The notes below the pieces were generated by a model that did not search any database, had not been told where the DNA came from, and was given only the letters and a program-made list of their open reading frames with translations. Below, piece after piece: positions 13,205 to 23,940 of a stretch of 64,000 bases of DNA. The position numbers and the translations under genes are program-made. The stretch comes from Ignelater luminosus (taxonomy: Eukaryota; Arthropoda; Insecta; Coleoptera; Elateridae), in NCBI GenBank assembly GCA_011009095.1, contig VTPC01090932.1, forward strand, positions 124,001 through 188,000, in the 5' to 3' direction. Positions within the stretch are counted from its first letter, which is position 1, and each line of letters starts with the position of its first letter.

Positions 13205-13295
13205 CTTTTTTCGTCCTTATAAGGTCCCAAGGGCTGTAATGAATCATTACGTCCCTGCTCCAAACGAGAATGAATTTAGTTTACGGACGAAAAAA
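13205..13295. repeat. Short inverted-repeat structure
   Basis: TTTTTTCGTCC (ending at 13,216) is repeated in inverted orientation as GGACGAAAAAA at 13,285-13,295. A near-palindrome, GTAATGAATCATTAC, sits between them. It may be a MITE remnant. No target duplication seen. Confidence 0.35.
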
Positions 13296-13861
13296 TGTTG
13301 GACGTCCTACGGGAGTAAGTAATATTACTTTCCTCCCTTGGTACGTAAATAACTATTTTGTTTCTTGAGGTTTTTAAATGATTTTTTGTTTGAAAGTATT
13401 TTGTTGCAAATTTTCTTTGGGAAATAGTCTGACCAAATATCCATCGTGTATGTCAAAATATAATATAACTTGATATGCACTTGCGATATTACTTATGAAA
13501 GTACAACTTCCAAATTCAATATCTCAGTAAATAACAAAGTTATGTCAATTTTATGACAGGTTTTAGATAGTTGGAACCATGCCTTTCTCGATCAGCTTAG
13601 TTGTCGCATTTATACGACCTGGGTATTTTCAAAGATGTAATTGTATTTATAGAAATCTTCCAGATACTTACAGAGTTTAAGACAGTGTTCGTCGTAATAA
13701 ACGATTGACTGAATTAATCATTCAAGATATTCGTACGAAACAATTGAAGATTAAATTATTTCATGAAACAATTAACAATTACAATTTAATTCCATGAAAC
13801 AACTAACAATTAAACTATCTGACTAGACTAATATTGGATCGTATTAAGCTATCAATGATAT

Positions 13862-13966
13862 TAAGGGCCGATTGCACCAACGATTTGATTGTCATCAAAT
13901 AATTGGTGATCAGAAATCCGTAACCAAAGCATAGTGTTTTGACCCCGTTGGTGAAATCGGCCCTAA
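13862..13966. mobile_element. PIF/Harbinger-like MITE (99 bp) with TAA duplication
   Basis: The element runs from GGGCCGATTGCACCAACG (13,865-13,882) to its inverted partner CGTTGGTGAAATCGGCCC (13,946-13,963), with one mismatch in 18 bases. Both sides carry TAA (13,862-13,864 and 13,964-13,966). A three-base TWA target duplication is the hallmark of PIF/Harbinger insertions. The element has no coding capacity and would have depended on a transposase elsewhere. Length is at the short end for MITEs. Confidence 0.75.
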
Positions 13967-14849
13967 TTAATTGCAGAAGATGAATATCCACTAAATTAAT
14001 TGCAAAAGCCAATCTATTAATGATAAAAATGATTAACGATCAGTACATAAACTGTAAGGGTCGGCCATTGTTTAAGTTACTTTGTTTTGTAGGTACGTTG
14101 CTTTTTCATAGCAGACATATAACTTAAATTACAGTAGGGTTATTTTTGAGAAACAGGTAAAGAAGTTGATGAATGTATATAAATTTTCTAAAATTCTATT
14201 AAAGACTAGAAATCTCCAATACCTTCATATCTGGTAGAACAGTAGAAGCCTTACCTATAGTCCTGCATCAGATATGAAAAGCGTGCAAGCATATAAATTT
14301 ACTAAATGCGTTTAGCGTCACTATAAGTAAGGGGTAGATGTACAGATGTTTAAAGATAGGTATCTATTTAAAGAAAATTGTCATAAATAAGACACTCATA
14401 CCTGTATTTTTTTAAAAAGAAACTCCTTCAATTGTATTTTTTGTTGTACATTTTGAAAACTATTTAAATGTGGTATTCACTTTTAATTCTGACATTGGGC
14501 TTCCGCAATATTCATTGACAAATGGCATTCTTAAAAGATAAATGCCATGTACTAAATTTCTTTGTTTTCATCTAAACCACCTGAACGGTTATGCTGAGAA
14601 GATCAAACATCGTGAAATATTCTAAAGGCAAATTAATAAATTAACGTTTATTGATTAAAGCGCTGTTAAGCGTTTTTGATTCGCGAACCTTCCCGGAAAC
14701 TTATTTAGCTTCCCTGCATCACCAGTATAAGAATGATATGAAATATAATCGCTTTGACACTACAATGTACATCTTATACTTGTATTATAATTTATATTAA
14801 AAGAGAAATGCTGGAATAATACTAATTCTCGGACTCCCGGTCACATCGA
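13967..14849. other. A+T-rich non-coding stretch
   Basis: Nothing supportable seen. Confidence 0.4.
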
Positions 14850-15120
14850 AATAATAGACGATTTGATCGTTAATCGTTGAGTTTAACTGAGGCCACGATT
14901 AACCATTATTTCAATCATTAGTTAGTTTCATACGATTAACAATTAGTTTAATCGTTAGTTTGTATGATTAACGACTAATTCAATTGTCAATTTATTTCTG
15001 CGATTGATCGTGTTACTCGATTACTGTTAATCGCGATTATTCTTAGTGATTAGATTTTTATTAGTAATTTTTAGTTCATGAATCGATTAGAAAAATCTGA
15101 TCAATTAATTCCCATCCCTG
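14850..15120. repeat. Degenerate TTAATCGTTA-rich repeat with hAT-like end
   Basis: Words such as TTAATCGTTA, GATTAACNATTA and their complements recur about every 15-30 bases, giving many alternative hairpins. The right edge reads ATCAATTAATTCCCATCCCTG. Read inward this is CAGGGATGGGAATTAATTGA, a plausible hAT-type terminus. A matching left end was not found. A related A+T-rich patch lies at 13,690-13,850. Confidence 0.4.
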
Positions 15121-15361
15121 CTTTGGGTGTCAACAAATTATATACTACCTATAATAATGTTCTGTACATAATAAAAGTTGTAGTTCGAAGGTAGATTTTA
15201 GAAAATTCATATTACTACTATAGCTATGTGATTGATCTACTTGGATATTTTAGAACTCTTGAATCTTGTAGGTTTATAAGAGCTAAGAGGATTTGAGCAA
15301 AAAGGTATTAAAATTGACATTAAACATTTCTGCGATCTCTCATGATAGAGGTTTTTTGGGT

Positions 15362-15797
15362 AAAAATTACCAAGCAAAATCCAAAGTCTTCTCCACAAAA
15401 TTTATTAAATTAATACATAAATTAAATTATAACTGCTCGTTACATGTTTCGGTTAAATCTAATAGGTGTTTAACCATCCACAGGAGAGTAAAAATTCCAA
15501 AAAAACTTAAATTATCATGATGTAGAAAGAAAAATTTATTTCTAATTTATGGTTTTTGCTTCTCCATTGTTACAAGTTTTTACAATGTTGTGATTATTCT
15601 TATTACTGTTTAATAAATATAAAACTTGTAATTCTTAATTTTAATTCTAGAATTAATTTTGAAATTTTTACTCGCCTGAGGATGGTTAAAGACCTATTAG
15701 ATTTAACCGAAACATGTAACGAGCAGTTATAATTTAGTTTATGTATTAATTTAATAAATTTTGTGGAGAAGACTTTGGATTTTTCTTGGTAATTTTT
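15362..15797. repeat. Inverted pair of 137-bp repeats
   Basis: 15,362-15,497 and 15,661-15,797 are inverted copies of one sequence. By eye they differ at five substitutions and one single-base indel over about 137 bases. The spacer between them is 163 bases. Frames reading across the copies encode the same nonsense peptide on opposite strands, which is why two similar short frames appear here. Each copy carries the hammerhead-like segment described separately. The arrangement recalls the terminal repeats of Penelope-like elements, which can be inverted. Confidence 0.85.
15671..15723 (+). ncRNA. Hammerhead-ribozyme-like fold
   Basis: In the right-hand copy, plus strand: CTCG (15,671-15,674), CTGAGGA (15,676-15,682, fitting the core CUGANGA), GGTTAAA paired with TTTAACC across an 11-base loop (15,684-15,690 with 15,702-15,708), GAA (15,109-type core position, here 15,709-15,711), ACATGT as a minimal stem III (15,712-15,717), then CGAG (15,720-15,723) closing stem I with CTCG. 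Departures from consensus: an extra T at 15,683, and a C.A mismatch at the base of stem I. The left copy (minus strand) has CTGTGGA and a weaker stem I. Tiny-stem-III type I hammerheads are known from Penelope-like elements. Activity is unproven and may be lost. Confidence 0.35.
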
Positions 15798-16524
15798 GAC
15801 ATTAAACATATTTCACAATCGAACTAATCTCTTCATGAAAAGACTTGAAAATTCTTTCTATACAATTAGGAACATAATGTCAGTTGCTTGTACGCTGTTG
15901 TATGAATTTCATTGTCCAAAATATTGATTTAATTTGAGAAAAAGACCTTTTTCTCACAGCCGTCCCTCATAGTGAGGCTGTGTTAAAGAAAACAAGACTT
16001 CAGACGTCAAGCCGGAGCAAATTTCATAAATGCCAAGTCTTGATGGTCAACAAAGTGAGGAACCATGATTTGAATTTGGCGCGTAAAAGTAAAAATGACA
16101 ACTAACCCAATCGAAGGCCGTGGTTGGAACATATCGTATTTAATTAGATGGCAATGCGTCTTTTATTCCTTAAGTTAATATTTTAGCTAAATAAGCGGTT
16201 TTTGTTAAAGATGCTTAAAGAAATGAAGACCAAAAAAATATGTCTGAGGATCAAAAACTAATTCTCTGTTGTTTGCTTTTGAGTCCGTCATCTTTCGTCA
16301 TTTGAATTAACGTATCTAAAATATTTACTGTATTTGTCTTTCAGGCATGCATCAGTTTACATATTTTCTACAGATTTCTGCGCCCCCATATTTGTGCACC
16401 TTAAGACAGTCACCTCACGTTTAAGACCAATCTTGGCTCTGACTCCAACAAAGTTCGTGTCATTATATACATAAATATACAATTTGCCAATTCCTTTAGA
16501 GGATCTTAGAAATAATAGTATATT
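15798..16524. other. Non-coding stretch with one hairpin
   Basis: A stem-loop at 15,955-15,982 pairs CACAGC with GCTGTG around an inner CTCA/TGAG stem. Otherwise no gene or element is recognised. Confidence 0.4.
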
Positions 16525-16635
16525 ATTCAACGAGCACATAATGTAGGCTATTATTTAAGAGGATGAAGTTTACACACTCGCCTTCGGTTCGTGTGTAAAT
16601 AATCCGAGTGAATAATGCCCATTATGTGCGAGTAG
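16525..16635. repeat. Imperfect palindrome of about 110 bp
   Basis: Outer arms GAGCACATAATG and CATTATGTGCGAG pair. Moving inward, ATTATT pairs with AATAAT, then TTTACACAC with GTGTGTAAA, around a central CGCCTTCGG. This could be the end of the adjoining element or a separate MITE. Confidence 0.5.
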
Positions 16636-16640
16636 AATAC

Positions 16641-16999
16641 GACGTTTTATCTACGATTCTAACACTTCTGAGGAAGATCTGGAGGTAGATTCCCCTGAGG
16701 GAGGCGATGTCCAAATTCTTGAATATGTAGAAGTCAATGAAAGAATACAATCTTCACAAAGAGAGTTTTAGACCTGGAATACAAGGATCCTCTGAAGACA
16801 ATGTCCAAATTTTTTTTCTAACAATAAATAGTTTGAGATTATAACAATTTCTATTTTGTTTATATCTATAAATAGGCAACCAACAAAACATCGCCTGTAA
16901 ATAAAATCCATACAATTCACTGGTGTATTATGAGTATGGTTATATCCCTATGGTTACGCGTATAACGACTATATTATTGAAGAGTCGTAGATAAACACC
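16641..16999 (+). mobile_element. Inverted-repeat element with a short coding relic
   Basis: GACGTTTTATCTACGATTCT at 16,641-16,660 is answered by the inverted AGAGTCGTAGATAAACACC at 16,981-16,999, with about 16 of 19 positions matching. Inside, from 16,652, a frame of about 40 codons reads YDSNTSEEDLEVDSPEGGDV and on to a stop near 16,770. Such an acidic Ser/Glu/Asp tail is common at the end of transposase proteins, but no catalytic motif is present. Superfamily not assigned. The element appears to be an internally deleted derivative. Confidence 0.4.
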
Positions 17000-17114
17000 A
17001 TTTACGATGAAACAAACAAACCACATAATTAAACGACTTTGATAATTGTTTTGTTTCTCCAAATAATTTTTTTAGTGTGTAAGGCCACAATGCATGGCTC
17101 TCTTAAAAACGTTA

Positions 17115-17420
17115 ATGGAGGGCGAAGACTGATCTTGGACCACCGTAGGTGGCTTTTGGGAGGGCGCACAAGCATTGATTTCCTATATATCTTTCATAAG
17201 AAGGTTAATGTACGAAGAAGTGTAGCCCATTTTCGTATTTTCTTAAAAGTGAGGAGGGGGAAAAAGACTTTTGGTCACCGCAGGTGGGCCGTTGGAAAGC
17301 GTAGCCCGCTTGTGTTCGTAATTAGTTATTTGAGAAGGTTAATAGACCTGTTTTTGTAAATAAAGGAAACTCCAAGGGGGTGAAAAAAAGAAGAGCCGAA
17401 GGCTTGGTTCTCGGCCGAAG
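17115..17420 (+). repeat. Diverged tandem duplication of about 134 bp, then a hairpin
   Basis: A unit starting near 17,117 (GGAGGGCGAAGACTG, then CACCGTAGGTGGC) recurs near 17,251 (GGAGGGGGAAAAAGAC, then CACCGCAGGTGGGC). GAAGGTTAAT also recurs, at the end of each unit. The region is richer in G+C than its surroundings. It ends with GAGCCGAAGGCTTGGTTC and CGGCCGAAGCGGGTACCC, which can pair locally. The open frame at 17,039-17,359 merely spans the repeats. Confidence 0.45.
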
Positions 17421-18044
17421 CGGGTACCCACTAAAAAGAATAAGTCATTAAGAAATATTCTCTCAAGTGCTATTATTTGATGTAATGAAAAAAGACTTCA
17501 AGATTCGTTGCAGCATTTTAAATAATCTAGAAAATATAAGTTAACTAATAATTAATGTTAAAAGGATATTAATGATACTCTGGCCCCGAAATATAATTTT
17601 AGGATTTATGAACTGTTATCTCTCATCTTTTTACATTGTTTCAAGATATCAACAGTAATTTATAGCAGAAAGTTTAAACATTCTTAATACCCGTTAAGAC
17701 AGCAAATAGAGAGTAATGCCAATTTAGAAACGGAAGCACGTGGAAATACTTAAAAGATACTTATTTTAAAAGAAAGTTTCATCAATTTATTAATGAAATT
17801 CTACAAGTTATAAAGCAACTTCACTTATTTTCCTTTATTATCTATATTAATCTATTGAAGGAAATATTAGAATAAATCTAGAGTATGCAGTATAGTAATT
17901 ATGGCGTCACATATTAAAAGTAAGATTATATTTATTAGGTATAAAGATAAAATTATTTATTTTAGAAAATTCTAAGTAGGAAGGATGTTTCTTAAAGCTT
18001 GTGTTTTTTGTTGTATTTTGATATGCGTCATCATTAGAAACCAC
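17421..18044. other. A+T-rich non-coding stretch
   Basis: Nothing supportable seen. Confidence 0.4.
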
Positions 18045-18132
18045 TATAAAAGACAGTGACTCTTACTAAGTTTCAGGAATCACCAAATGCATATACGACA
18101 TGCAGTTTCTGTTCTCAAGTAACCTGATACTG
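18045..18132 (+). promoter_or_regulatory. TATA-box promoter candidate with a short first exon
   Basis: TATAAAAG at 18,045-18,052 is followed about 25 bases later by TTTCAGGA, which resembles an arthropod initiator. An ATG at 18,100 opens MQFLFSSNLILT, a hydrophobic signal-like start, followed by GGTAAAC, a usable donor, at about 18,135. An earlier ATG at 18,087 gives only 11 codons. The TATA-to-start spacing is that of inducible or tissue-specific insect genes. No downstream exon was recognised, so chance cannot be excluded. Confidence 0.25.
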
Positions 18133-20795
18133 ACGGTAAACTTAAAGACTTTGTTGACCTATTTTCTTCATGATTTTCCAACCACTGTGACTGTCCAGAG
18201 ATCACAAATTAAGAACTCACAAGTTTGTTTAAACGTAAGTGAGACCTTCTCGACACACGATAAGTAAGCGAAGACGAAAAATATTCTACAGAATTTATGT
18301 GGAGGCTTCTACCTTCTTGTACACCGACCGCCTCTTTCAATGTTTCTGGCTTGTTTATATCTACGTCTTTGCGGAACCCTGAAATTCTTGTTGTATTTAG
18401 ATTGTTGCAGTTCTAGAGTTCTAAATTCTCGCAGTCTTCTGATTCCAAGTTTTTGTGGAAATACGAATTTTTGTGGACTTCCAGCATGTTATAGACACCT
18501 TCCGGAATATGAGTCTTAAGCTTCAAAAGTGTCGATGATCTATTGAGTCATGCAAGAAACAATAGATTTCAAGCAATTCAGACTGACTTTTTCAAGATTC
18601 CTTTTACATTCTATGGCTTTCGTAAAGAATTTGATTATATTGCGACAACTCAATACCTGGAAAACTACATTATCCCGTTTCAAAACCAAAACGTCTTATC
18701 TTAATCGCTAGACTACTTGTATCATTAAAAAGTATTGCAAAACATAATATTTGCACGCAGATAAATTCTAGTTTTAAAAACATTAATTTGTAGTTTAATT
18801 TCCGTTCCTGTTCCATATCACCAATCTTTGTTTAGTTGCTAACAAGTGTAAGTAAGAATACTCACAGTCGATTGAAAAACAGAATCATTTGTGATGTAGA
18901 AAATCTTATCACACGAATCTAAACTTATATTTCTCGTTTGTCAAGGAATTAGTATTTTATAACAAAGAGACTTAAAGAAATGCCATTGCAGTAAGGTAAT
19001 AAAATATTTTTCAGACATTCAGACAGAAGGTTTTTGCTTTTAGAAACTTTTTTTTAGTTAACTATAAAAACTACAGTTTGTTCTGATTATGAGCTTGATA
19101 GTCGTCGAAGCACAACATGAATCTCCCCCTACTAAATAAAACAATAAAACAAAGGTATTTCAAACTTGAAACACATCACTACCACTAAAAACAGGACGTA
19201 TACATACATAGCACGATGATGATATAAACTTTGTATTGAATTGTGGATATTTAGTATCGGTTATATGCAGCGTTGATTTCCAACTTTTAAAATGCTTTTA
19301 ATGGACTAACATTTTCAATTTTACATGAACAATAGTAAAAATAATAAGAATAGGTATACCTTTAGGATTTGTGGCAATCCTAGAAATATTTAAAATTCAG
19401 AATAATTACTTGTTTTTATTTTTCCGTCACATACTTATAATAAACATAACGAAAACAATCGAAATGATGATATATCTAAACAGTAATGGGAACCAATTAA
19501 GAAAGAGTCTCAAGGAAAACTTCACGGTAATAACTTTGACTTTGAAACGGCCATTGTCACTTTGAGATTCTGCATCTGCTTTTATGATTTAACAAATCTA
19601 CCACAACCCTAATTTCCTGTTAATAATAAGCGCGTAATAATCGATATAGCGTCAAAGTGATGAAGCGATAAATTGCATTCCAAAGTTCAACTTACTTTAT
19701 AAACAGTTGCATGTGTTTTTCTCACTTAAAAAGAAAACAAATCATCAATAGTATACTTGAAATGCTTTTTCATCTTATAACAGGTTACATAGCTAACAAC
19801 GATCTCTGGCAAATTTAAATACAGTTAATTTGCTACATACCTAATTAAAGAGAATCATAAAGCCGTCAAGGTTTTTAAATTACTTGACCATCATTATTAC
19901 CGAAATTTAGTTTGCTTATTTATTTTAATCTAAATAGAAGAAACAGGGAAATCTTGAAGCTTTTGAGTGACGACAAAAAATCGTCAGCTATACATTATTG
20001 CTGATTGTCATGATTTTATCACTTTTATAATAGAAAACAAACCAATGACTTAAAGCAGGTATTTGCGGTATGATCAGGAAACAAAATATAAAGCATGCAG
20101 TGCTGAGCCAGATTTTCCCAAATAAAATAAGTCTCGGCTGCAAAAATAAGATGGCTGCCATACTAGAATCAGAAACTTATCTTACAAACGTAACTGTGTT
20201 CGAAATTCCATATTGCAGTACTACCAAATCACTCACCCTGTGCTCGAGCTCATGCTACTATAGTAGTTCTTGTAATTTATTATGACATACTGTTTTACAT
20301 TGCAAAATACAATAATCAGGGCTGTCGCGTCCTGGTGTGTAGATTGTTTACCAAAGAGGGCGAACGAAAAAAGCAACATCTGGCCAATCAAAAGGGCGGC
20401 ATGTTTTGGAGTCCGAGAGAGATCCCATGAACATCGGTTTTTAAGTTGCACAAGAGCAACAGTAATATCAAACTAATCGAACTCAATAAGCTGCCAGCAT
20501 TTAAATGAATGCATCCCAAGACCTGATATCTGGAATTTGTTGTCTTCCATAATAACCTTTCTCGTACATTTGGAAACAGAGTACTGCCAGCGTTTGATTG
20601 GAATATTAAACGCACCCAATGGGAATCCAGAATTATAAGAAAATGTATAAATTGTTTTGTGCAATATTTATTTACTGAAGAACCTGTTCATAGACCAATG
20701 CATAACACAAGAATTTCAAATTTTATGAATTTCTCTATAACTAATAAAGTAGCTACCAAGTATAATCTCATAATTTATCAGCAGACCATACTCAC
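18133..20795. other. A+T-rich non-coding stretch
   Basis: No gene recognised. A slightly more G+C-rich patch at 20,310-20,620 contains overlapping frames on both strands without recognisable features. It may be an old repeat. Confidence 0.4.
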
Positions 20796-21012
20796 ATATG
20801 GGGTGCTCAGAGCTATAGTGAACTAAGTTCATTTCTGGTTATTTTTGAGATATGTAGCAAAAAAATGTAATAGAGAATAGCCTAATTTTGAATTTATAAG
20901 CAAATTTTGTTTATAATCCAAATCTGATTTGTAGCAAGTATAAAATCTTTGTGTCTAAATATCTCAAAATATGTTGTGAACTTGGTTCACTATAGTTCTG
21001 AACATCCCATAT
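20796..21012. mobile_element. 217-bp MITE with long terminal inverted repeats
   Basis: The left arm ATATGGGGTGCTCAGAGC, then TATAGTGAACTAAGTTCA, is matched by the right arm TGAACTTGGTTCACTATAG, then TTCTGAACATCCCATAT, in inverted orientation. Matching continues inward through TTTTGAGATATNTAG, giving arms of about 60 bases with few mismatches. The outermost ATAT could be part of the repeat or a TA or ATAT target duplication. A TA duplication would point to Tc1/mariner. It is non-coding. Confidence 0.8.
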
Positions 21013-21179
21013 ACGGTGCCCAAAATTCGATTGGTGCCACGTTTATAATGAAAGAAAGTTGTGTAAGGTAAGGGCGAAATTCTATTAGAACCAAAAACAA
21101 TATTTTTCATAAAGATACAGAATATTTAAAATTACTTGTAAGGTAGGTAAAAGCTGTTTGTTGTAACATTTCAATTTAA

Positions 21180-22262
21180 TACAGATAGTAATACTATGAG
21201 ACGAAGAAATAGCTCCAATAAAACTAATGAGAGAAAGAAATGTGTCCATGAGAAGTATAGCAAAGCAAACTGAGCAATCACAACATATTGTTCAAAATTA
21301 TTGTAAACTAGGAAACATTATAAGAGAAATTTTAATCAAAATAAGAAATTGTCGAAACGAGATAAAAACGGGACTCTTCGGGAAATAAAAGAATCTTGAA
21401 GAACTGCAGCGGAAATCAAATCAAACTTACAACTGCCAGTAACTGTAATTTATACAAAATCATTAAAAAAAGTCACCACTAACGCCTCTGGATGGAAAAG
21501 CTCGTTTACGGTATGCTTGAAAGCATAAGCACTGGGACAGAAAATGAGAAAAAATAATATTTTACAACAAAAAAAAATTCAGTTTGGACAGGCCCGATTG
21601 ATTCTCATTTTATCGGCATGATCTTCGCCAGTAAGGAGAAGTTACAGTGAGTCGTGATTTTAGGGGAGGCTCTTACATGATATGGACAGCATTCTCGTCT
21701 CATGGAAAATCAAACATTGTTTGGAAAATACATCGCATAAATGCAGACAAATATACCAAAATTCTAGAGAATGGTTTGGTGGCAATAATTGAGGATCTAA
21801 ACCCAATAGAAAACCTATAGGGACTTAGCCACATAAGCTTTCAGCCAGACTACCTTAAGCATTGCGAGAACTGCAAATTCAGCGGTCAACTTTAGATCCT
21901 CCCGCCGTGCCGTACGTCTTAATAAATTTAATCCAAATGTGTTTTGCAAGTAGCGTTGATATTATGTCATCGTGGAGATCAAGTTTCACAAATTATAATA
22001 CATCCGTCATTAAAAGTGTGTGTTTTTATTACTGGTAAGTGCGAATTTATCTTTATAACCTACTCATACAGTTATAAATTTATAAATTGTGATATACCGG
22101 TTTTAAAAGCTTAAAACCTCTCTGATGTAGAGGAACTAAAAAGAGCCATATGTGAAGCATGGGCAAATATTTCCTTGGAACAGCTGCAACATTTAATAAG
22201 TTCGACGCCTAACAGACGTTTTGGGGTTATTCGTGCGAATGGGGAGAGGATTCGGTACTAAT
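21180..22262 (+). pseudogene. Tc1-type transposase fossil
   Basis: Broken frames give, in order: an N-terminal helix-turn-helix region with SIAKQTEQSQHIVQ; AAEIKSNLQLPVTV; a catalytic-domain stretch (KARLRYA, then WDRK and FTNKKKFSLDRPD); GGSYMIWTAFSSHGKSNIVW; EDLNPIENLWG near 21,800; and the C-terminal ELKRAICEAWANISLEQLQ to SSTPNRRFGVIRANGERIRY at 22,130-22,255. This is the layout of Tc1 DD34E transposases (about 340 residues). Stops and frameshifts occur throughout. About 280 bases between 21,840 and 22,120 do not fit the expected spacing and may be a foreign insertion or another family's tail. Terminal repeats not identified. Confidence 0.85.
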
Positions 22263-23940
22263 ATTGATAATAATTTTTGTTATTTTTATGAATTCAATGA
22301 TATTGATTATGTAGTGGCACTACAGTAGAATTTTGTTTTAGCAATTTTTGAACTGTTTCATTATACAGTGTTTTTGTAGTTTTTAAAATAAACTTTGAAA
22401 CTATTTATGGTTTTCAGTTCTTATACAATTTTTGTTAATAAATCCAAAGCATTTCTTGGTTCACATTAAAAACTGTACTATACGACACTAATCGTATTAC
22501 GGGCACTGTACTAATGTTATCAAGAAACCTGTTAACTCAAAACTTACTCTTAAATCTACTAAATGGGATTATTTTCATGAATATATCAGAAAGAATATGG
22601 ACGTAAAATGTAAAATTATAACGTAATCAAAATCATTGCATAGAATGTTAACACCCTTACAAGTTATTATGTAACATACTACAATAGATCGTAGATCTGT
22701 GAACTAATTAGCGAAAAACTCTGAACTAGAAAGACTAAAACTAGTTCTTATCAACTGATTAGTTAATTACTCATCGTACCTAGGTTATGTGTTTGAGAAG
22801 ATCTATTTTGGAATTGATAAAAATAATACCTACCGAATCAGTATGTCAGTTTTTGAGAAAGTCATTTAACTATTCAATATGGGCATAGACTTGTCATTAA
22901 TATAGCTACTGGATTTTAGGAGAAAAGGCTGTGACCAACTGCTTCAGGTTTATTATGCAAACTTAAAAACATTATTTCAAGTGACTGATCTCTTAATAAA
23001 ATCTTAGCTATTGAAGTTCTGATTGAGTATAGTCTAAAGTTCAGAGTGCTACAAGAAAACATATTGCGACTTTTTATTTCTTTATTTTATTTACACCTCA
23101 GATGTATCTTAGACTGATAAACTATATTTGCCACATTTGCAAATGATATAGTTTTAATATCTATTAACAATCCAAATGTTGCGTTTGAGAAATGAAGAAT
23201 GAAAGCAAGCGTGAGACATCATCTCAAATTACCCATTTGTTAAGATTAGACATAAACCGAATGCTATTTTTCACTCAGAGTGAAAAAAAACTCGGCTTAA
23301 ATTTAGACAAACCAGTACTCAGATCGATGGTGGGGTTGCCTACATTTAGGCGTAATTGCCCGTATTACATTTAACACTGAATGAATAGAACTTGTGATTT
23401 TCACTGTGTAGGGTAGGTCGTCAAATTGGGCTAGTTTAACTTTTCACTTACAGCCTGAGGGCTATAGCCAAGAATTAGTATTCAATTTTATAATATTATT
23501 ATATGCAGCGTTTTAAAACTAGTGTTTTCCCGACGTCTAAGTAACGTGCTGCCGTATGATGATTCTAGCAGCGTTCCTTTATATTATACGTTCCTTATAT
23601 CAACTGCTGTTTCTTTTGCCTTTATTGTATATGTTACGGTCAAAGAGGTAAACTGGTCATTAATATCAACACCCGGCCAATTTGTTAATATCACATATCG
23701 ACCTGAATATTCAATATAAGCGGCTATTGTTGTTAACAGCATCCCTTTAAAACCAATCATTTATGATACTGTCTCATTAGCCGGGCATTCTTGTCACTGA
23801 CTGTTTAGAGGCGACAATCTTTTAAAAAAAGGAATGTGTTAGAAAAGAAATGTACATACTGTACTGACAGATCATGTTTGTTAAAAATCTCTTTGTTTTT
23901 ATAAATGACCATCTTATCGGGAATTATTGCCAATAATAAT
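22263..23940. other. A+T-rich stretch, one short perfect palindrome
   Basis: TTTTTCACTC-A-GAGTGAAAAA at 23,267-23,287 is a perfect inverted repeat with ten-base arms. No gene recognised; the frame at 23,522-23,719 has no identifiable feature. Confidence 0.4.

Noticed and set aside
15293-15809. Two similar short proteins on opposite strands
   Set aside because: Both are readings through the same inverted DNA repeat. The copies have no conserved codon-position pattern that I can see.
17039-17359. 106-codon plus-strand frame
   Set aside because: It spans a diverged tandem repeat and its translation simply repeats with it; no domain or start context.
23267-23287. Perfect 10-bp palindrome with a following A run, resembling a bacterial terminator
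   Set aside because: The genome is eukaryotic, there is no adjacent gene, and short A/T-rich palindromes arise often.
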